Assembly: GCA_964354215.1 (NCBI GenBank)
Contig: CAYGYT010000060.1
Coordinates: 1-8,169, forward strand
DNA: 8,169 nucleotides
Direction: 5' to 3'
DNA from: CAVRZR01 sp964354215
GTDB lineage: Bacteria > Actinomycetota > Coriobacteriia > Anaerosomatales > CAVRZR01
The notes beneath the pieces were generated by a model, which saw only the letters and a program-made list of their open reading frames with translations, did no database searches and had not been told where the DNA came from. This document shows positions 1 to 6,609 of the stretch, one piece after another. Position numbers and translations under genes: made by a program. Each line of letters starts with the position of its first letter. Within the stretch, counting starts at the first letter, position 1.

Positions 1-1055
<1,055 letters not shown>

Positions 1056-1058
1056 GCG

Positions 1059-1370
1059 CTACCCCTTCAGCCTGGTGAGGCCGGTGAGCTCGATAGAGCG
1101 AGCCTGCCGGTAGATGGCGAGCACGAGCGCGAGGCCGAGTCCGATCTCGGCCGCCGAGACGACCATGACGAACACCGTGAAGAACTGGCCGGTCATCTTG
1201 ATGGGCGTCACGAAACGCGAGAACGCGACGAGATTGAGGTTGACGGCCGCCGACATGAGCTCGAGGGACATCAGCACCATGACCGCGCTCTTTCGTGAGA
1301 CCGCGCCGTACAGACCGATGGCGAACAGGACGGCCGCGAGGATGAGGAATGCTGGCAGGCCTACAGACAT
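1059..1370 (-). CDS. nuoK: NADH-quinone oxidoreductase subunit K
   Basis: Small membrane subunit of complex I (MrpC-like), part of the proton path between the quinone site and the antiporter-like subunits. The product has 103 residues, close to the usual 100, with three predicted transmembrane helices. Membrane-embedded glutamates are visible at residue 37 (in SLELMSAAVNL) and residue 75 (in SAAEIGLGLAL), which correspond to the two functionally important Glu residues of E. coli NuoK. The ATG start at 1370-1368 shares one base with the nuoJ stop (TGATG) and follows a strong Shine-Dalgarno sequence (GGGGAGG), so I chose it over the much longer upstream open frame. The gene stops with TAG 3 nt before nuoL. 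Confidence 0.96.
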   Translation of the reverse strand: MSVGLPAFLILAAVLFAIGLYGAVSRKSAVMVLMSLELMSAAVNLNLVAFSRFVTPIKMTGQFFTVFVMVVSAAEIGLGLALVLAIYRQARSIELTGLTRLKG

Positions 1371-1870
1371 CAGTCCTCCCCCTCCTTCGACCACCACACG
1401 GCGCCAATGAGCGCGACGAGCAGCACGATTGACGCGAGCTCGAATGGCAGCATCCACGTCGTAAAGAGCAGCTTGCCGAAGCTCGCGACGTCGGGGACCA
1501 CGTGCGGCATGCGTACGTTCTCGGGCGTGTAGCGCGCGACCGCGCTCAGGATGAGACCGCCGAAGAGCGCGGCCATGCCGGCAGCAGGCCACGACCAGTC
1601 GCGCGGGCGGATGGCGTCTTCTCGGCGACGGAGCGTGAGCATGATGACGAAGAGCAAGAGCACCGACACCGCACCGGCGTAGACGAGCAGCTGCACCATC
1701 GCCATGAACTCGGCGGAGAGCAGCAGGAAGAGCCCTGCAAGGGCGAACATGACCTCCAGGAGCCAGAACGAGGCGTGTACGACGTTGCGCGTCGCGAGCA
1801 TGGCCACGCTGCCGCCGACCGACGCGAGCGCGAGCAAGGCGAACGCGATGCCGTTCACGGTCTCAGTCAT
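1370..1870 (-). CDS. nuoJ: NADH-quinone oxidoreductase subunit J
   Basis: Membrane subunit of complex I (MrpC/ND6-like) with about five hydrophobic helices, located near the quinone cavity and the start of the hydrophilic axis. The product is 166 residues, typical of bacterial NuoJ. It begins MTETVNGIAFALLALASVGG, and the segment around AEFMAMVQLLVYAGAVSVLL is the family hallmark, the conserved third helix with its pi-bulge region. The last helix (ELASIVLLVALIGAVWW) is followed by a short charged tail. The ATG at 1870-1868 lies 8 nt inside the end of nuoI and has an excellent ribosome binding site (GGGGAGGAGG) with a 7-nt gap. It ends with TGA, whose last base region forms the TGATG junction with nuoK. 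Confidence 0.95.
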   Translation of the reverse strand: MTETVNGIAFALLALASVGGSVAMLATRNVVHASFWLLEVMFALAGLFLLLSAEFMAMVQLLVYAGAVSVLLLFVIMLTLRRREDAIRPRDWSWPAAGMAALFGGLILSAVARYTPENVRMPHVVPDVASFGKLLFTTWMLPFELASIVLLVALIGAVWWSKEGED

Positions 1871-2408
1871 CGGTCGCCTCCTCCCCTTCGGCAGGCGGCC
1901 TGACCGCAGGCGCCGCCGCCTCCTGCTCGCTCGCGGGCGCCGACTCGGCCGCAGGCGCTTCGGCCGGCACGGGCGCCGCCGGTTTCGGCTCGCGCTTTGG
2001 TCCCGCCGCATCCACGTCGGCAATCAACTCGATGCGCAGCTCTTCAGGAGACGTGCGCGCGAGTTCGTAGTCGTGGCTCATCAGAATGGCGTCGAATGGG
2101 CACTGCTCGACACAGAGGCCGCACATCATGCACGCGCCAAGCTCGTAGGAGAACGAGTCGATGTGCTTCTTCTTCGTGGCCTCATCGGTCGTGAAGTCGA
2201 GGTCGAGGATGTGGTTCGGGCACGCCCGCACGCAGGTCATGCACGCAGTGCACTTGATCGCGCCGTCCTCGTCGAACTTGGGCGCCACCGCCCAGCGCGC
2301 GCGCTCGGGCAGCTCGAGCTTCTCGTACGGGTACTTCACGGTGATCGGCCCGCGGAGCATGTTCCGCATGCTGATGCGCAGTCCGTTGAGCAGCCCCATG
2401 CCCCACAT
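1863..2408 (-). CDS. nuoI: NADH-quinone oxidoreductase subunit I, 2x[4Fe-4S], with acidic Pro/Ala-rich tail
   Basis: Peripheral-arm ferredoxin-like subunit that passes electrons through clusters N6a and N6b to cluster N2 in NuoB. The product is 181 residues. Two 4Fe-4S motifs are intact: CTACMTCVRACP (Cys 53, 56, 59, 63) and CMMCGLCVEQCP (Cys 93, 96, 99, 103). An N-terminal amphipathic stretch (residues 5-20, GLLNGLRISMRNMLRG) is the usual membrane-associating helix. Residues from about 133 to the end form a low-complexity tail rich in Pro, Ala and Glu, which the core family lacks. The ATG at 2408-2406 shares one base with the nuoH stop (TGATG); its ribosome binding site is weak, and a second ATG three codons later is possible. 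In an enzyme without NuoEFG, this subunit is a likely docking point for the electron donor, but that is inference. Confidence 0.95.
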   Translation of the reverse strand: MWGMGLLNGLRISMRNMLRGPITVKYPYEKLELPERARWAVAPKFDEDGAIKCTACMTCVRACPNHILDLDFTTDEATKKKHIDSFSYELGACMMCGLCVEQCPFDAILMSHDYELARTSPEELRIELIADVDAAGPKREPKPAAPVPAEAPAAESAPASEQEAAAPAVRPPAEGEEATDD

Positions 2409-3400
2409 CAGCCGCTCACCGCTTCGCTGATCTTCATGACAAGCCCGGTGATCATGACGAGCGTGAGCGTGGCGGGGATGAGCACTTTCCATCCGAGACT
2501 CATGAGCCGGTCGATGCGCACGCGCGGGAACGTGCCGCGGATCCACATGAGCACGAAGATGAACAGGTAGGTCTTGATCATCAGAACGATCGGCGCGGGG
2601 ATGATGCCGAAGCCGCCGTGCCACCCGCCGAAGAAGAGCGTGACCGCAAGAGCCGAGACCAAGAACATGTTGGAGAACTCGGCGAGGAACAGCAGGCCGA
2701 ACTTCATCGCGGCGTACTCGGTGGAAAAGCCGCCGACAAGCTCGGACTCCGCCTCGGACATATCGAACGGCGTCTGGTTCATGTCGACAAGCGCCGCGAT
2801 GAGGAACAGCACGAACGAGGGCAGCAGCGGGAAGACGAACCAGCGCGGGAGCGGTATGAACCACCAGCCCGTCTGCGACGCGACGATGTCGCCGAGGTTC
2901 GCACTTCCCACGAGCATGACGATCGGGAGTACCGAGAGCAGTAGCGGTACCTCGTAGGCGATTTGCTGCGCGGCAGCGCGCATGCCGCCGAGAAGCGACC
3001 ACTTATTCGACGACGCCCAGCCCGACATCAGGATGCCGATGGGCACGAAGGAGAGCACCGCGAAGGTGAACAGAAGACCAGTGTCGAGTGCGACGATCGA
3101 CCACGACTGCGAGAAGGGGATCGATGCGTATGCCATGAGCGACGGGATGAACACCGCTGCCGGCGCGATGAAGTACAGCGCCTTGTCCACGGCGGCCGGC
3201 GTCGGGTCTTCCTTTGTGAGCAGCTTGAGCACGTCGGCGAGCGTCTGGATCGTGCCGTGCCAGCCCACGTGCAGCGGCCCGTAGCGCAGGTGCAGGTGCC
3301 CAAGCACCTTGCGGAGCATGTAGATGAGCACGACGCCGTTCAGCAACATGAGCCCGAGGGCTGCGAGGATACGGAGCACCGCTATGAGCAGCGGGTTCAT
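2408..3400 (-). CDS. nuoH: NADH-quinone oxidoreductase subunit H
   Basis: Membrane subunit of complex I (ND1 family) that together with NuoB and NuoD forms the quinone-binding chamber. The product has 330 residues, the usual size, with about eight hydrophobic helices. Conserved loops are visible: RYGPLHVGWHG followed by LADVLKLLTKED (residues 39-65), and PFDMSEAESELVGGFSTEY (residues 211-229) with its acidic residues lining the E-channel, followed by MKFGLLFLAEFSNMF. The ATG at 3400-3398 overlaps the nuoD stop by 4 nt (ATGA), indicating translational coupling, with GGGGAG upstream. The segment GPLHVGW replaces the common GPNRVGP form, a modest deviation. The gene ends at the TGATG junction with nuoI. 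Confidence 0.96.
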   Translation of the reverse strand: MNPLLIAVLRILAALGLMLLNGVVLIYMLRKVLGHLHLRYGPLHVGWHGTIQTLADVLKLLTKEDPTPAAVDKALYFIAPAAVFIPSLMAYASIPFSQSWSIVALDTGLLFTFAVLSFVPIGILMSGWASSNKWSLLGGMRAAAQQIAYEVPLLLSVLPIVMLVGSANLGDIVASQTGWWFIPLPRWFVFPLLPSFVLFLIAALVDMNQTPFDMSEAESELVGGFSTEYAAMKFGLLFLAEFSNMFLVSALAVTLFFGGWHGGFGIIPAPIVLMIKTYLFIFVLMWIRGTFPRVRIDRLMSLGWKVLIPATLTLVMITGLVMKISEAVSG

Positions 3401-4602
3401 CGGTCGATCTCCCCGAGCACGATGTCGATGCTACCGAGGATGACGATGGCGTCGGCGATGAGCGCGCCCGGGAGGACCTGCTCGATCGCCTGCAGCGCAA
3501 AGAGCGACGGCGCCCGGTAATGCATCCGGTACGGCTTGTCGCTGCCGTCGGAGACCAAGTGCACGCCCAGTTCGCCGCGAGGAGACTCGACTGCGGCGTA
3601 GGCCTCCCCCGCCGGCGGGCGGAGCACCTTGGGAACCTTGGCGGTGTGATCGCCCTCGGGCATCCCGTCGACGAGCTGCCGAATCATCCGGGCCGCCTGG
3701 CGCATCTCCCCCATCCGCACGGCGTAGCGGTCCCAGCAGTCACCGGTGGTGCCCACCGGAATGTCGAACTGGAGTTCCTCGTACGCCGCGTATGGCCGGT
3801 CGCGCCTCAGATCGAAACCGACTCCGCTACCGCGGAGGTTCGCGCCCGTAAGCCCGAACGCAAGCGCAAGATCTCGGTCGATCACGCCCACACCGCGGAC
3901 GCGCCCCTGGAAGATCTCGTTGCCGCCGAGCAGCTGGTCGTGCTCCTCGACGTGTACCTCGAACGCCTCGAGGAACTCGCGGATCTTCTTGTCGATGCCC
4001 GCAGGCAGGTCGTCAACGACGCCGCCCGGGCGAACGTAGTTGAACATCATGCGCTGGCCGCTGATGGCCTCGAGAATGTCGAGCACGAGTTCGCGGTCAC
4101 GCCACGCGTATAGGAACTGGCCCATGCCCCCGGCGTCGAGCCCGAACGTGCCGTACCAGACGACGTGGCTCGACAGGCGGTTGAGCTCGGCGCAAAGCGA
4201 GCGGATCCAGTTCGCCTTCGGCGGGACCTCGACCTCGAGCAGCTTCTCGGTGGCAAGCGCGAAGGCGAGCTCGTTGTGGATACCGGAGACGTAGTCCCCG
4301 CGGTCCATGAGGTTTCCGATGGCGGCGTAGCGCCAGTTCTCGGCGAGCTTCTCGATCCCGCGATGCAGGTAGCCGAGGGAGGCCTCGGCATTCACGACTT
4401 CTTCGCCGTCGACTTCGACGATCATCCGAAGCACGCCGTGAGTCGACGGGTGCTGCGGTCCCAGGTTGACGACGAGATGTTCGGTCGCGAGGTCGTCCAC
4501 ACCTTCGGGAAGCCGGCGGATCCCGGCCGGTAGCGCCGGAGGCACGTACCTGCCCTCGGCAAGCACGCCCGGTGTTGCGACCGTGTCGCGAGGATCGCTC
4601 AC
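3397..4602 (-). CDS. nuoD: NADH-quinone oxidoreductase subunit D (49 kDa subunit)
   Basis: Peripheral-arm subunit of complex I, related to the large subunit of NiFe hydrogenases, that forms much of the quinone-reduction site beside cluster N2. The product is 401 residues, full length, and is not fused to NuoC. It carries the signature NLGPQHPSTHGVLRM (His 51 and His 55), then LGYLHRGIEK (77-86), and DYVS around Tyr 104, the region of the quinone-liganding Tyr. The C terminus GSIDIVLGEIDR matches the family ending. The hydrogenase Ni-binding cysteines are absent, as expected. The start is GTG at 4602-4600, overlapping the nuoC TGA by 4 nt (GTGA), with GAGGAG about 11 nt upstream. About 40 residues precede the conserved core and form a nonconserved N-terminal extension. 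Confidence 0.97.
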   Translation of the reverse strand: MSDPRDTVATPGVLAEGRYVPPALPAGIRRLPEGVDDLATEHLVVNLGPQHPSTHGVLRMIVEVDGEEVVNAEASLGYLHRGIEKLAENWRYAAIGNLMDRGDYVSGIHNELAFALATEKLLEVEVPPKANWIRSLCAELNRLSSHVVWYGTFGLDAGGMGQFLYAWRDRELVLDILEAISGQRMMFNYVRPGGVVDDLPAGIDKKIREFLEAFEVHVEEHDQLLGGNEIFQGRVRGVGVIDRDLALAFGLTGANLRGSGVGFDLRRDRPYAAYEELQFDIPVGTTGDCWDRYAVRMGEMRQAARMIRQLVDGMPEGDHTAKVPKVLRPPAGEAYAAVESPRGELGVHLVSDGSDKPYRMHYRAPSLFALQAIEQVLPGALIADAIVILGSIDIVLGEIDR

Positions 4603-5060
4603 CGGTCGCGCATCTCCTCGACGCTGCGCAGAGCGACGCTCTTGCGGAGCAACGGGGACACGCCGTCGGTGGTGAGCAGGCGTTTCGGGTTCGGGTGCCC
4701 CGCGAGCGTCAGACCGAGGAGCTCGGCGGTCTCGCGTTCGGGCATGAGTGCCGCCGGATAGATCTCCCAGACCGACGCAAGTTCGCCGTCGTAGGACAGG
4801 CGGGTCTTCACGTACAGCTCCTCGTCGCGCGTGAACGACCGGAGGTGGTAGATGATCTCGAGCTCTTCACCCGTGTCGACGCCGAGGAGGTCGACAAGCA
4901 TGACGAAATCAAGCTCGCTTGCCTTGAGAGCAGCAAGTGCCGGCACGACGTCGCTCGGCGCCGCGAAGCACGTAAGTCCGAGCGTGGACTCCTCGAGCTC
5001 GCAGGTGTCGACACCACCTGCTGTGAGCGCGGCCCTAACGACCGCTGCGTCGGGCAGCAA
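4599..5060 (-). CDS. nuoC: NADH-quinone oxidoreductase subunit C (30 kDa subunit)
   Basis: Peripheral-arm scaffold subunit of complex I that packs against NuoD, NuoB and NuoI. The product is 153 residues, near the usual size for an unfused NuoC. The family signature is near the C terminus: ERETAELLGLTLAGHPNPKRLL (residues 108-129, shown here by its ends ERE and GHPNPKRLL). It also has the VDLLGVDTGEELEIIYHLRS segment at about 56-75. The start is an unusual TTG at 5060-5058. I accept it because GGAGGAG sits 4-5 nt upstream and no ATG or GTG gives a plausible N terminus. It overlaps nuoB by 26 nt, the longest overlap in the operon, and its TGA overlaps the nuoD GTG by 4 nt. Confidence 0.94.
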   Translation of the reverse strand: MLPDAAVVRAALTAGGVDTCELEESTLGLTCFAAPSDVVPALAALKASELDFVMLVDLLGVDTGEELEIIYHLRSFTRDEELYVKTRLSYDGELASVWEIYPAALMPERETAELLGLTLAGHPNPKRLLTTDGVSPLLRKSVALRSVEEMRDR

Positions 5061-5538
5061 GCCGCTCCTCCGTCTGTCGCTGGATCTTCTTCTGGAGCTG
5101 GATGAAGCCGTACTGAACGGCTTCGGGGCGGGGTGGGCATCCGGGCACGTAGACGTCGACAGGAATGATCTTGTCCACGCCGAGCACTACGTTCGGGTAC
5201 TCGCGGAACGGCCCGCCGGTCGAGGCACACGCGCCCATCGCAACGACGTACTTGGGCTCGGGCATCTGGTCGTAGAGCGTCTGTACCGTCTTGGCCATCT
5301 TCTCGTTCACCGTGCCGGCGACGATCATGACGTCGGCTTGCCGAGGAGACGCGCGGAAGAACACCCCCATGCGGTCGAAGTCGAAGCGCGGGCCCGAGGC
5401 GGCCATGGGAGCTTCGATTGCGCAGCACGCGATGCCGAACGCGAGGTACCACAAGCTGTTCTTGCGCGCCCAGTCGAAGAGCTGCTCGCTTCGGATGAAG
5501 GCGAGGGAGTGCTCGCCGGTGAGGCGGTCTATCGCCAC
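5035..5538 (-). CDS. nuoB: NADH-quinone oxidoreductase subunit B (PSST, cluster N2)
   Basis: Peripheral-arm subunit of complex I that holds the terminal cluster N2, the direct electron donor to quinone; related to the small subunit of NiFe hydrogenases. The product has 167 residues. The four cluster ligands are present: the adjacent pair Cys 38-Cys 39 (GIACCAIEAPMA), Cys 104 (MGACASTGGPF) and Cys 134 (VPGCPPRPEA). RASPRQADVMIVAGTVNEKM (63-81) is also typical. The open frame extends further upstream, but the start is best placed at GTG 5538-5536: it has AAGGAG 7-8 nt upstream, gives the expected N terminus, and overlaps nuoA by only 10 nt. The C terminus is rich in Arg and Gln and ends in a TAG inside nuoC. 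Confidence 0.96.
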   Translation of the reverse strand: MAIDRLTGEHSLAFIRSEQLFDWARKNSLWYLAFGIACCAIEAPMAASGPRFDFDRMGVFFRASPRQADVMIVAGTVNEKMAKTVQTLYDQMPEPKYVVAMGACASTGGPFREYPNVVLGVDKIIPVDVYVPGCPPRPEAVQYGFIQLQKKIQRQTEERLAARRSGR

Positions 5539-5885
5539 GTGAGCGCTCCTTCCTTCCACGCATACGCGAGCCCGCCGGCAAGGATCCCAATGAAGATGAA
5601 CATCTCGACGAGCACGAAAAAGCCCATCTGGCCGAAGGCGACCGCCCACGGGTACAGGAAGATCGTCTCGATATCGAAGACGACGAAGAGCAGCGCGTAG
5701 ACGTAGTAGCCGATGCGGAACTGCACCCACGGCGGTCCGATCGGCTCGCTACCGCACTCGTACGTGGTCGCCTTCTCCGGCGAGGGCTTCTTCGGCGAGA
5801 GGAACCACGAGGCGCCGAGTGTCGCGACGACGAAGAGCGTCCCGATGATGACGAACATGCCGAGTATCAGATAGTCGAGCGCCAT
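5529..5885 (-). CDS. nuoA: NADH-quinone oxidoreductase subunit A
   Basis: First gene of the operon; a small membrane subunit of complex I (ND3 family) with three transmembrane helices and a loop that reaches the quinone cavity. The product is 118 residues, a normal length. The loop motif TTYECGSEPIG holds the conserved Cys (residue 44), the residue exposed in the deactive state of mitochondrial enzymes. The second helix has FDIETIFLYPWA, with acidic residues at 71 and 73, and the third helix contains Glu 94. The ATG at 5885-5883 follows AGGGG with a short gap (CAGGGGCAGATG). It is preceded by a noncoding leader, so it is the likely first translated gene of the nuo transcript. Confidence 0.96.
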   Translation of the reverse strand: MALDYLILGMFVIIGTLFVVATLGASWFLSPKKPSPEKATTYECGSEPIGPPWVQFRIGYYVYALLFVVFDIETIFLYPWAVAFGQMGFFVLVEMFIFIGILAGGLAYAWKEGALTWR

Positions 5886-5910
5886 CTGCCCCTGATATGC
5901 CCCTCTGCGC

Positions 5911-5942
5911 AGGTGAAAGGCGCTGCACCAGCGACCTCACCT
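5911..5942 (-). promoter_or_regulatory. Bulged hairpin in the nuo leader
   Basis: The arms AGGTGA (5911-5916) and TCACCT (5937-5942) are perfectly complementary and enclose a second perfect stem, CGCTG (5921-5925) with CAGCG (5929-5933), closed by a 3-nt loop. Two more G-C pairs can form between them, with small bulges, for about 13 bp in 32 nt. It lies in the predicted 5' leader of the nuo mRNA, 26 nt upstream of the nuoA start. No U-run follows on the transcribed strand, so it is not an obvious terminator. It could be an mRNA-stabilising or regulatory structure; its role is inference. Confidence 0.4.
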
Positions 5943-6002
5943 CAGCATACGACAACGCCAGCTGGACGGGGCCGCTCCCCCGAGCGCTGGCTAGGTCGGG
6001 AG

Positions 6003-6031
6003 AAGGTAGCACACGCTACAGGACGCCTCAA
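6003..6031 (-). promoter_or_regulatory. Candidate nuo operon promoter with a dyad over the -10
   Basis: Read on the minus strand, TTGAGG (6031-6026) and TACCTT (6008-6003) are separated by exactly 17 nt, a sigma-70 type arrangement with moderate matches to consensus. It would start transcription near 5996 and give a leader of about 110 nt before nuoA. The inverted repeat GTAGC-ACAC-GCTAC (6006-6019) covers the spacer and part of the -10, where a repressor could block polymerase. This is the best promoter candidate seen in the 290-nt gap, but it is not experimentally shown, and the dyad arms are only 5 bp. Confidence 0.4.
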
Positions 6032-6092
6032 GAGGAACGGCGCCACGCACCGGGCCAGTGGTAGGAGCCGAGCGCTGAGCGGCAGTCGTCCA

Positions 6093-6130
6093 CCCGATCC
6101 AGCAGGCTAGACAGCCCGATCCAGCAGGCT
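6093..6130. repeat. 16-bp direct repeat, period 22 bp
   Basis: The 16-mer CCCGATCCAGCAGGCT occurs exactly at 6093-6108 and again at 6115-6130, separated by AGACAG. Two turns of the helix separate the copies, so both face the same side of the DNA, as paired protein-binding sites often do. It lies between the tRNA-side hairpin and the candidate nuo promoter, about 60-100 bp upstream of the -35. It may be an activator site or just a local tandem duplication. Confidence 0.6.
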
Positions 6131-6141
6131 GAGGACGCGAA

Positions 6142-6165
6142 CGGGGCGGCATCTCTGCCGCCCCG
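6142..6165 (-). terminator. Hairpin downstream of the tRNA-Thr 3' end
   Basis: Perfect 10-bp GC-rich stem, CGGGGCGGCA (6142-6151) with its complement (6156-6165), and a TCTC tetraloop. On the minus strand it begins 10 nt after the CCA end of the tRNA fragment, the position of a tRNA transcript terminator. The following bases (GTTCGCG) form only a poor U-tract, so it may be an imperfect intrinsic terminator. Its survival next to the tRNA 3' half suggests that this side is the original chromosomal flank of the tRNA gene. Confidence 0.55.
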
Positions 6166-6175
6166 AAACATGTCC

Positions 6176-6221
6176 TGGAGCCGACGAAGGGATTCGAACC
6201 CTTGACCCCCGCATTACGAGT
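6176..6221 (-). pseudogene. 3' half of a tRNA-Thr(CGT) gene (displaced att-type remnant)
   Basis: On the minus strand this reads as the 3' part of a tRNA. It has the anticodon loop CTCGTAA with anticodon CGT (6218-6216), the 3' anticodon strand TGCGG, a 5-nt variable loop GGGTC, a perfect T arm AAGGG-TTCGAAT-CCCTT, the acceptor strand CGTCGGC, discriminator T and an encoded CCA. Anticodon CGT reads ACG, threonine, and the acceptor end GGCTCCA suits tRNA-Thr. The matching 5' anticodon strand should be CCGCA, but the bases there are GCGGA, and no D arm or 5' acceptor strand lies further upstream (through 6300). The gene is therefore broken at about position 31 of the tRNA. Tyrosine recombinases commonly cross over in the anticodon or T region and leave such a 3' copy behind. 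Confidence 0.8.
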
Positions 6222-6300
6222 CCGCAGGTAGAGGGGCATAAAGAGCACGTGTGGTACGTCTAGGCACAATCCCGACACCGAAGATGGCACTCGGCAGCAC

Positions 6301-6471
6301 TCAGAAGCAGCCGCCAGCAGTCACATAGGCGCACGGATAGTACGCACGGAATGACGGAGCCCCTCGGCTGGGCGGCGGTGCGCTCTCCGGCTCGGGCGCT
6401 ACCGGTGCGGGCGTATCAGGCTCGGGTGTAGCCGACTCGGCAGGGGTCGTTCCCTGCGGCTGATCGGGCAT
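6301..6471 (-). CDS. Small Pro/Ala/Glu-rich hypothetical protein (56 aa)
   Basis: I do not recognise this protein. It starts MPDQPQGTTPAESATPEPD and stays rich in Pro, Ala, Glu and Thr up to about residue 39, then ends in an aromatic, Cys-containing tail (FRAYYPCAYVTAGGCF). It has no signal peptide or membrane helix, so it would be a disordered region with a short ordered tail. An in-frame TTG 24 nt upstream is possible, but the ATG at 6471-6469 is preceded by GGGGGAGGACAGGCG, an excellent ribosome binding site with a 7-nt gap. The codons for RAYYPCAY fall inside the left copy of the 25-bp repeat, so the end of this gene may have been created or altered by recombination. Real gene status is supported mainly by the ribosome binding site. 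Confidence 0.5.
   Translation of the reverse strand: MPDQPQGTTPAESATPEPDTPAPVAPEPESAPPPSRGAPSFRAYYPCAYVTAGGCF
6324..6348 (+). repeat. Left copy of a 25-bp direct repeat flanking the integrase block
   Basis: The sequence begins CATAGGCGCACGGATAGTAC and continues GCACG. It matches 8111-8135 at 24 of 25 positions, in the same orientation, 1787 bp apart; the flanks do not match. It lies within the 3' end of the small Pro-rich ORF and about 100 bp from the tRNA-Thr fragment. It may be one att-like end of a small integrated element, or a fragment of an earlier copy of the integrase 3' region. Confidence 0.75.
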
Positions 6472-6516
6472 CGCCTGTCCTCCCCCGTTCGCCAACGGTA
6501 GTGGGGCGCATCAGTC

Positions 6517-6526
6517 CGGATAGTAC
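6517..6526 (+). repeat. Third copy of the CGGATAGTAC core
   Basis: The 10-mer CGGATAGTAC is identical to the centre of the left 25-bp repeat (6334-6343), and the right copy shares nine of these bases. The 8-mer GGATAGTA also occurs inverted at 7575-7582. I did not see it in the nuo genes. This clustering in the accessory part could mark recombinase arm-type sites or debris of repeat copies. The 6472-6609 gap otherwise holds only the hairpin listed separately. Confidence 0.4.
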
Positions 6527-6551
6527 CCGTCGGGGCGCGGACATGGACGCC

Positions 6552-6568
6552 GAGGCCGGGTCGGCCTC
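6552..6568 (-). terminator. Hairpin after the membrane-protein gene
   Basis: Perfect 7-bp stem GAGGCCG-GGT-CGGCCTC with a 3-nt loop, about 40 nt past the membrane-protein stop on the minus strand. No U-run follows, so termination here is uncertain. Confidence 0.3.
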
Positions 6569-6609
6569 CGCCGTCCGGCTTCCGGTCGATCCCGTGGCTC
6601 GCAACCCCG

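Noticed and set aside
1863..3002. Extending nuoI upstream to a 379-residue protein
   Set aside because: The extra part is antisense-like Arg/His-rich sequence out of frame within nuoH; the TGATG junction and the family N terminus place the start at 2408.
6093..6130. A CRISPR array
   Set aside because: Only two 16-bp copies with a 6-bp gap, and no cas genes in the window.
6176..6300. A complete tRNA-Thr gene
   Set aside because: The 5' anticodon strand does not pair (GCGGA against TGCGG), and no D arm or 5' acceptor strand is found upstream on the minus strand.
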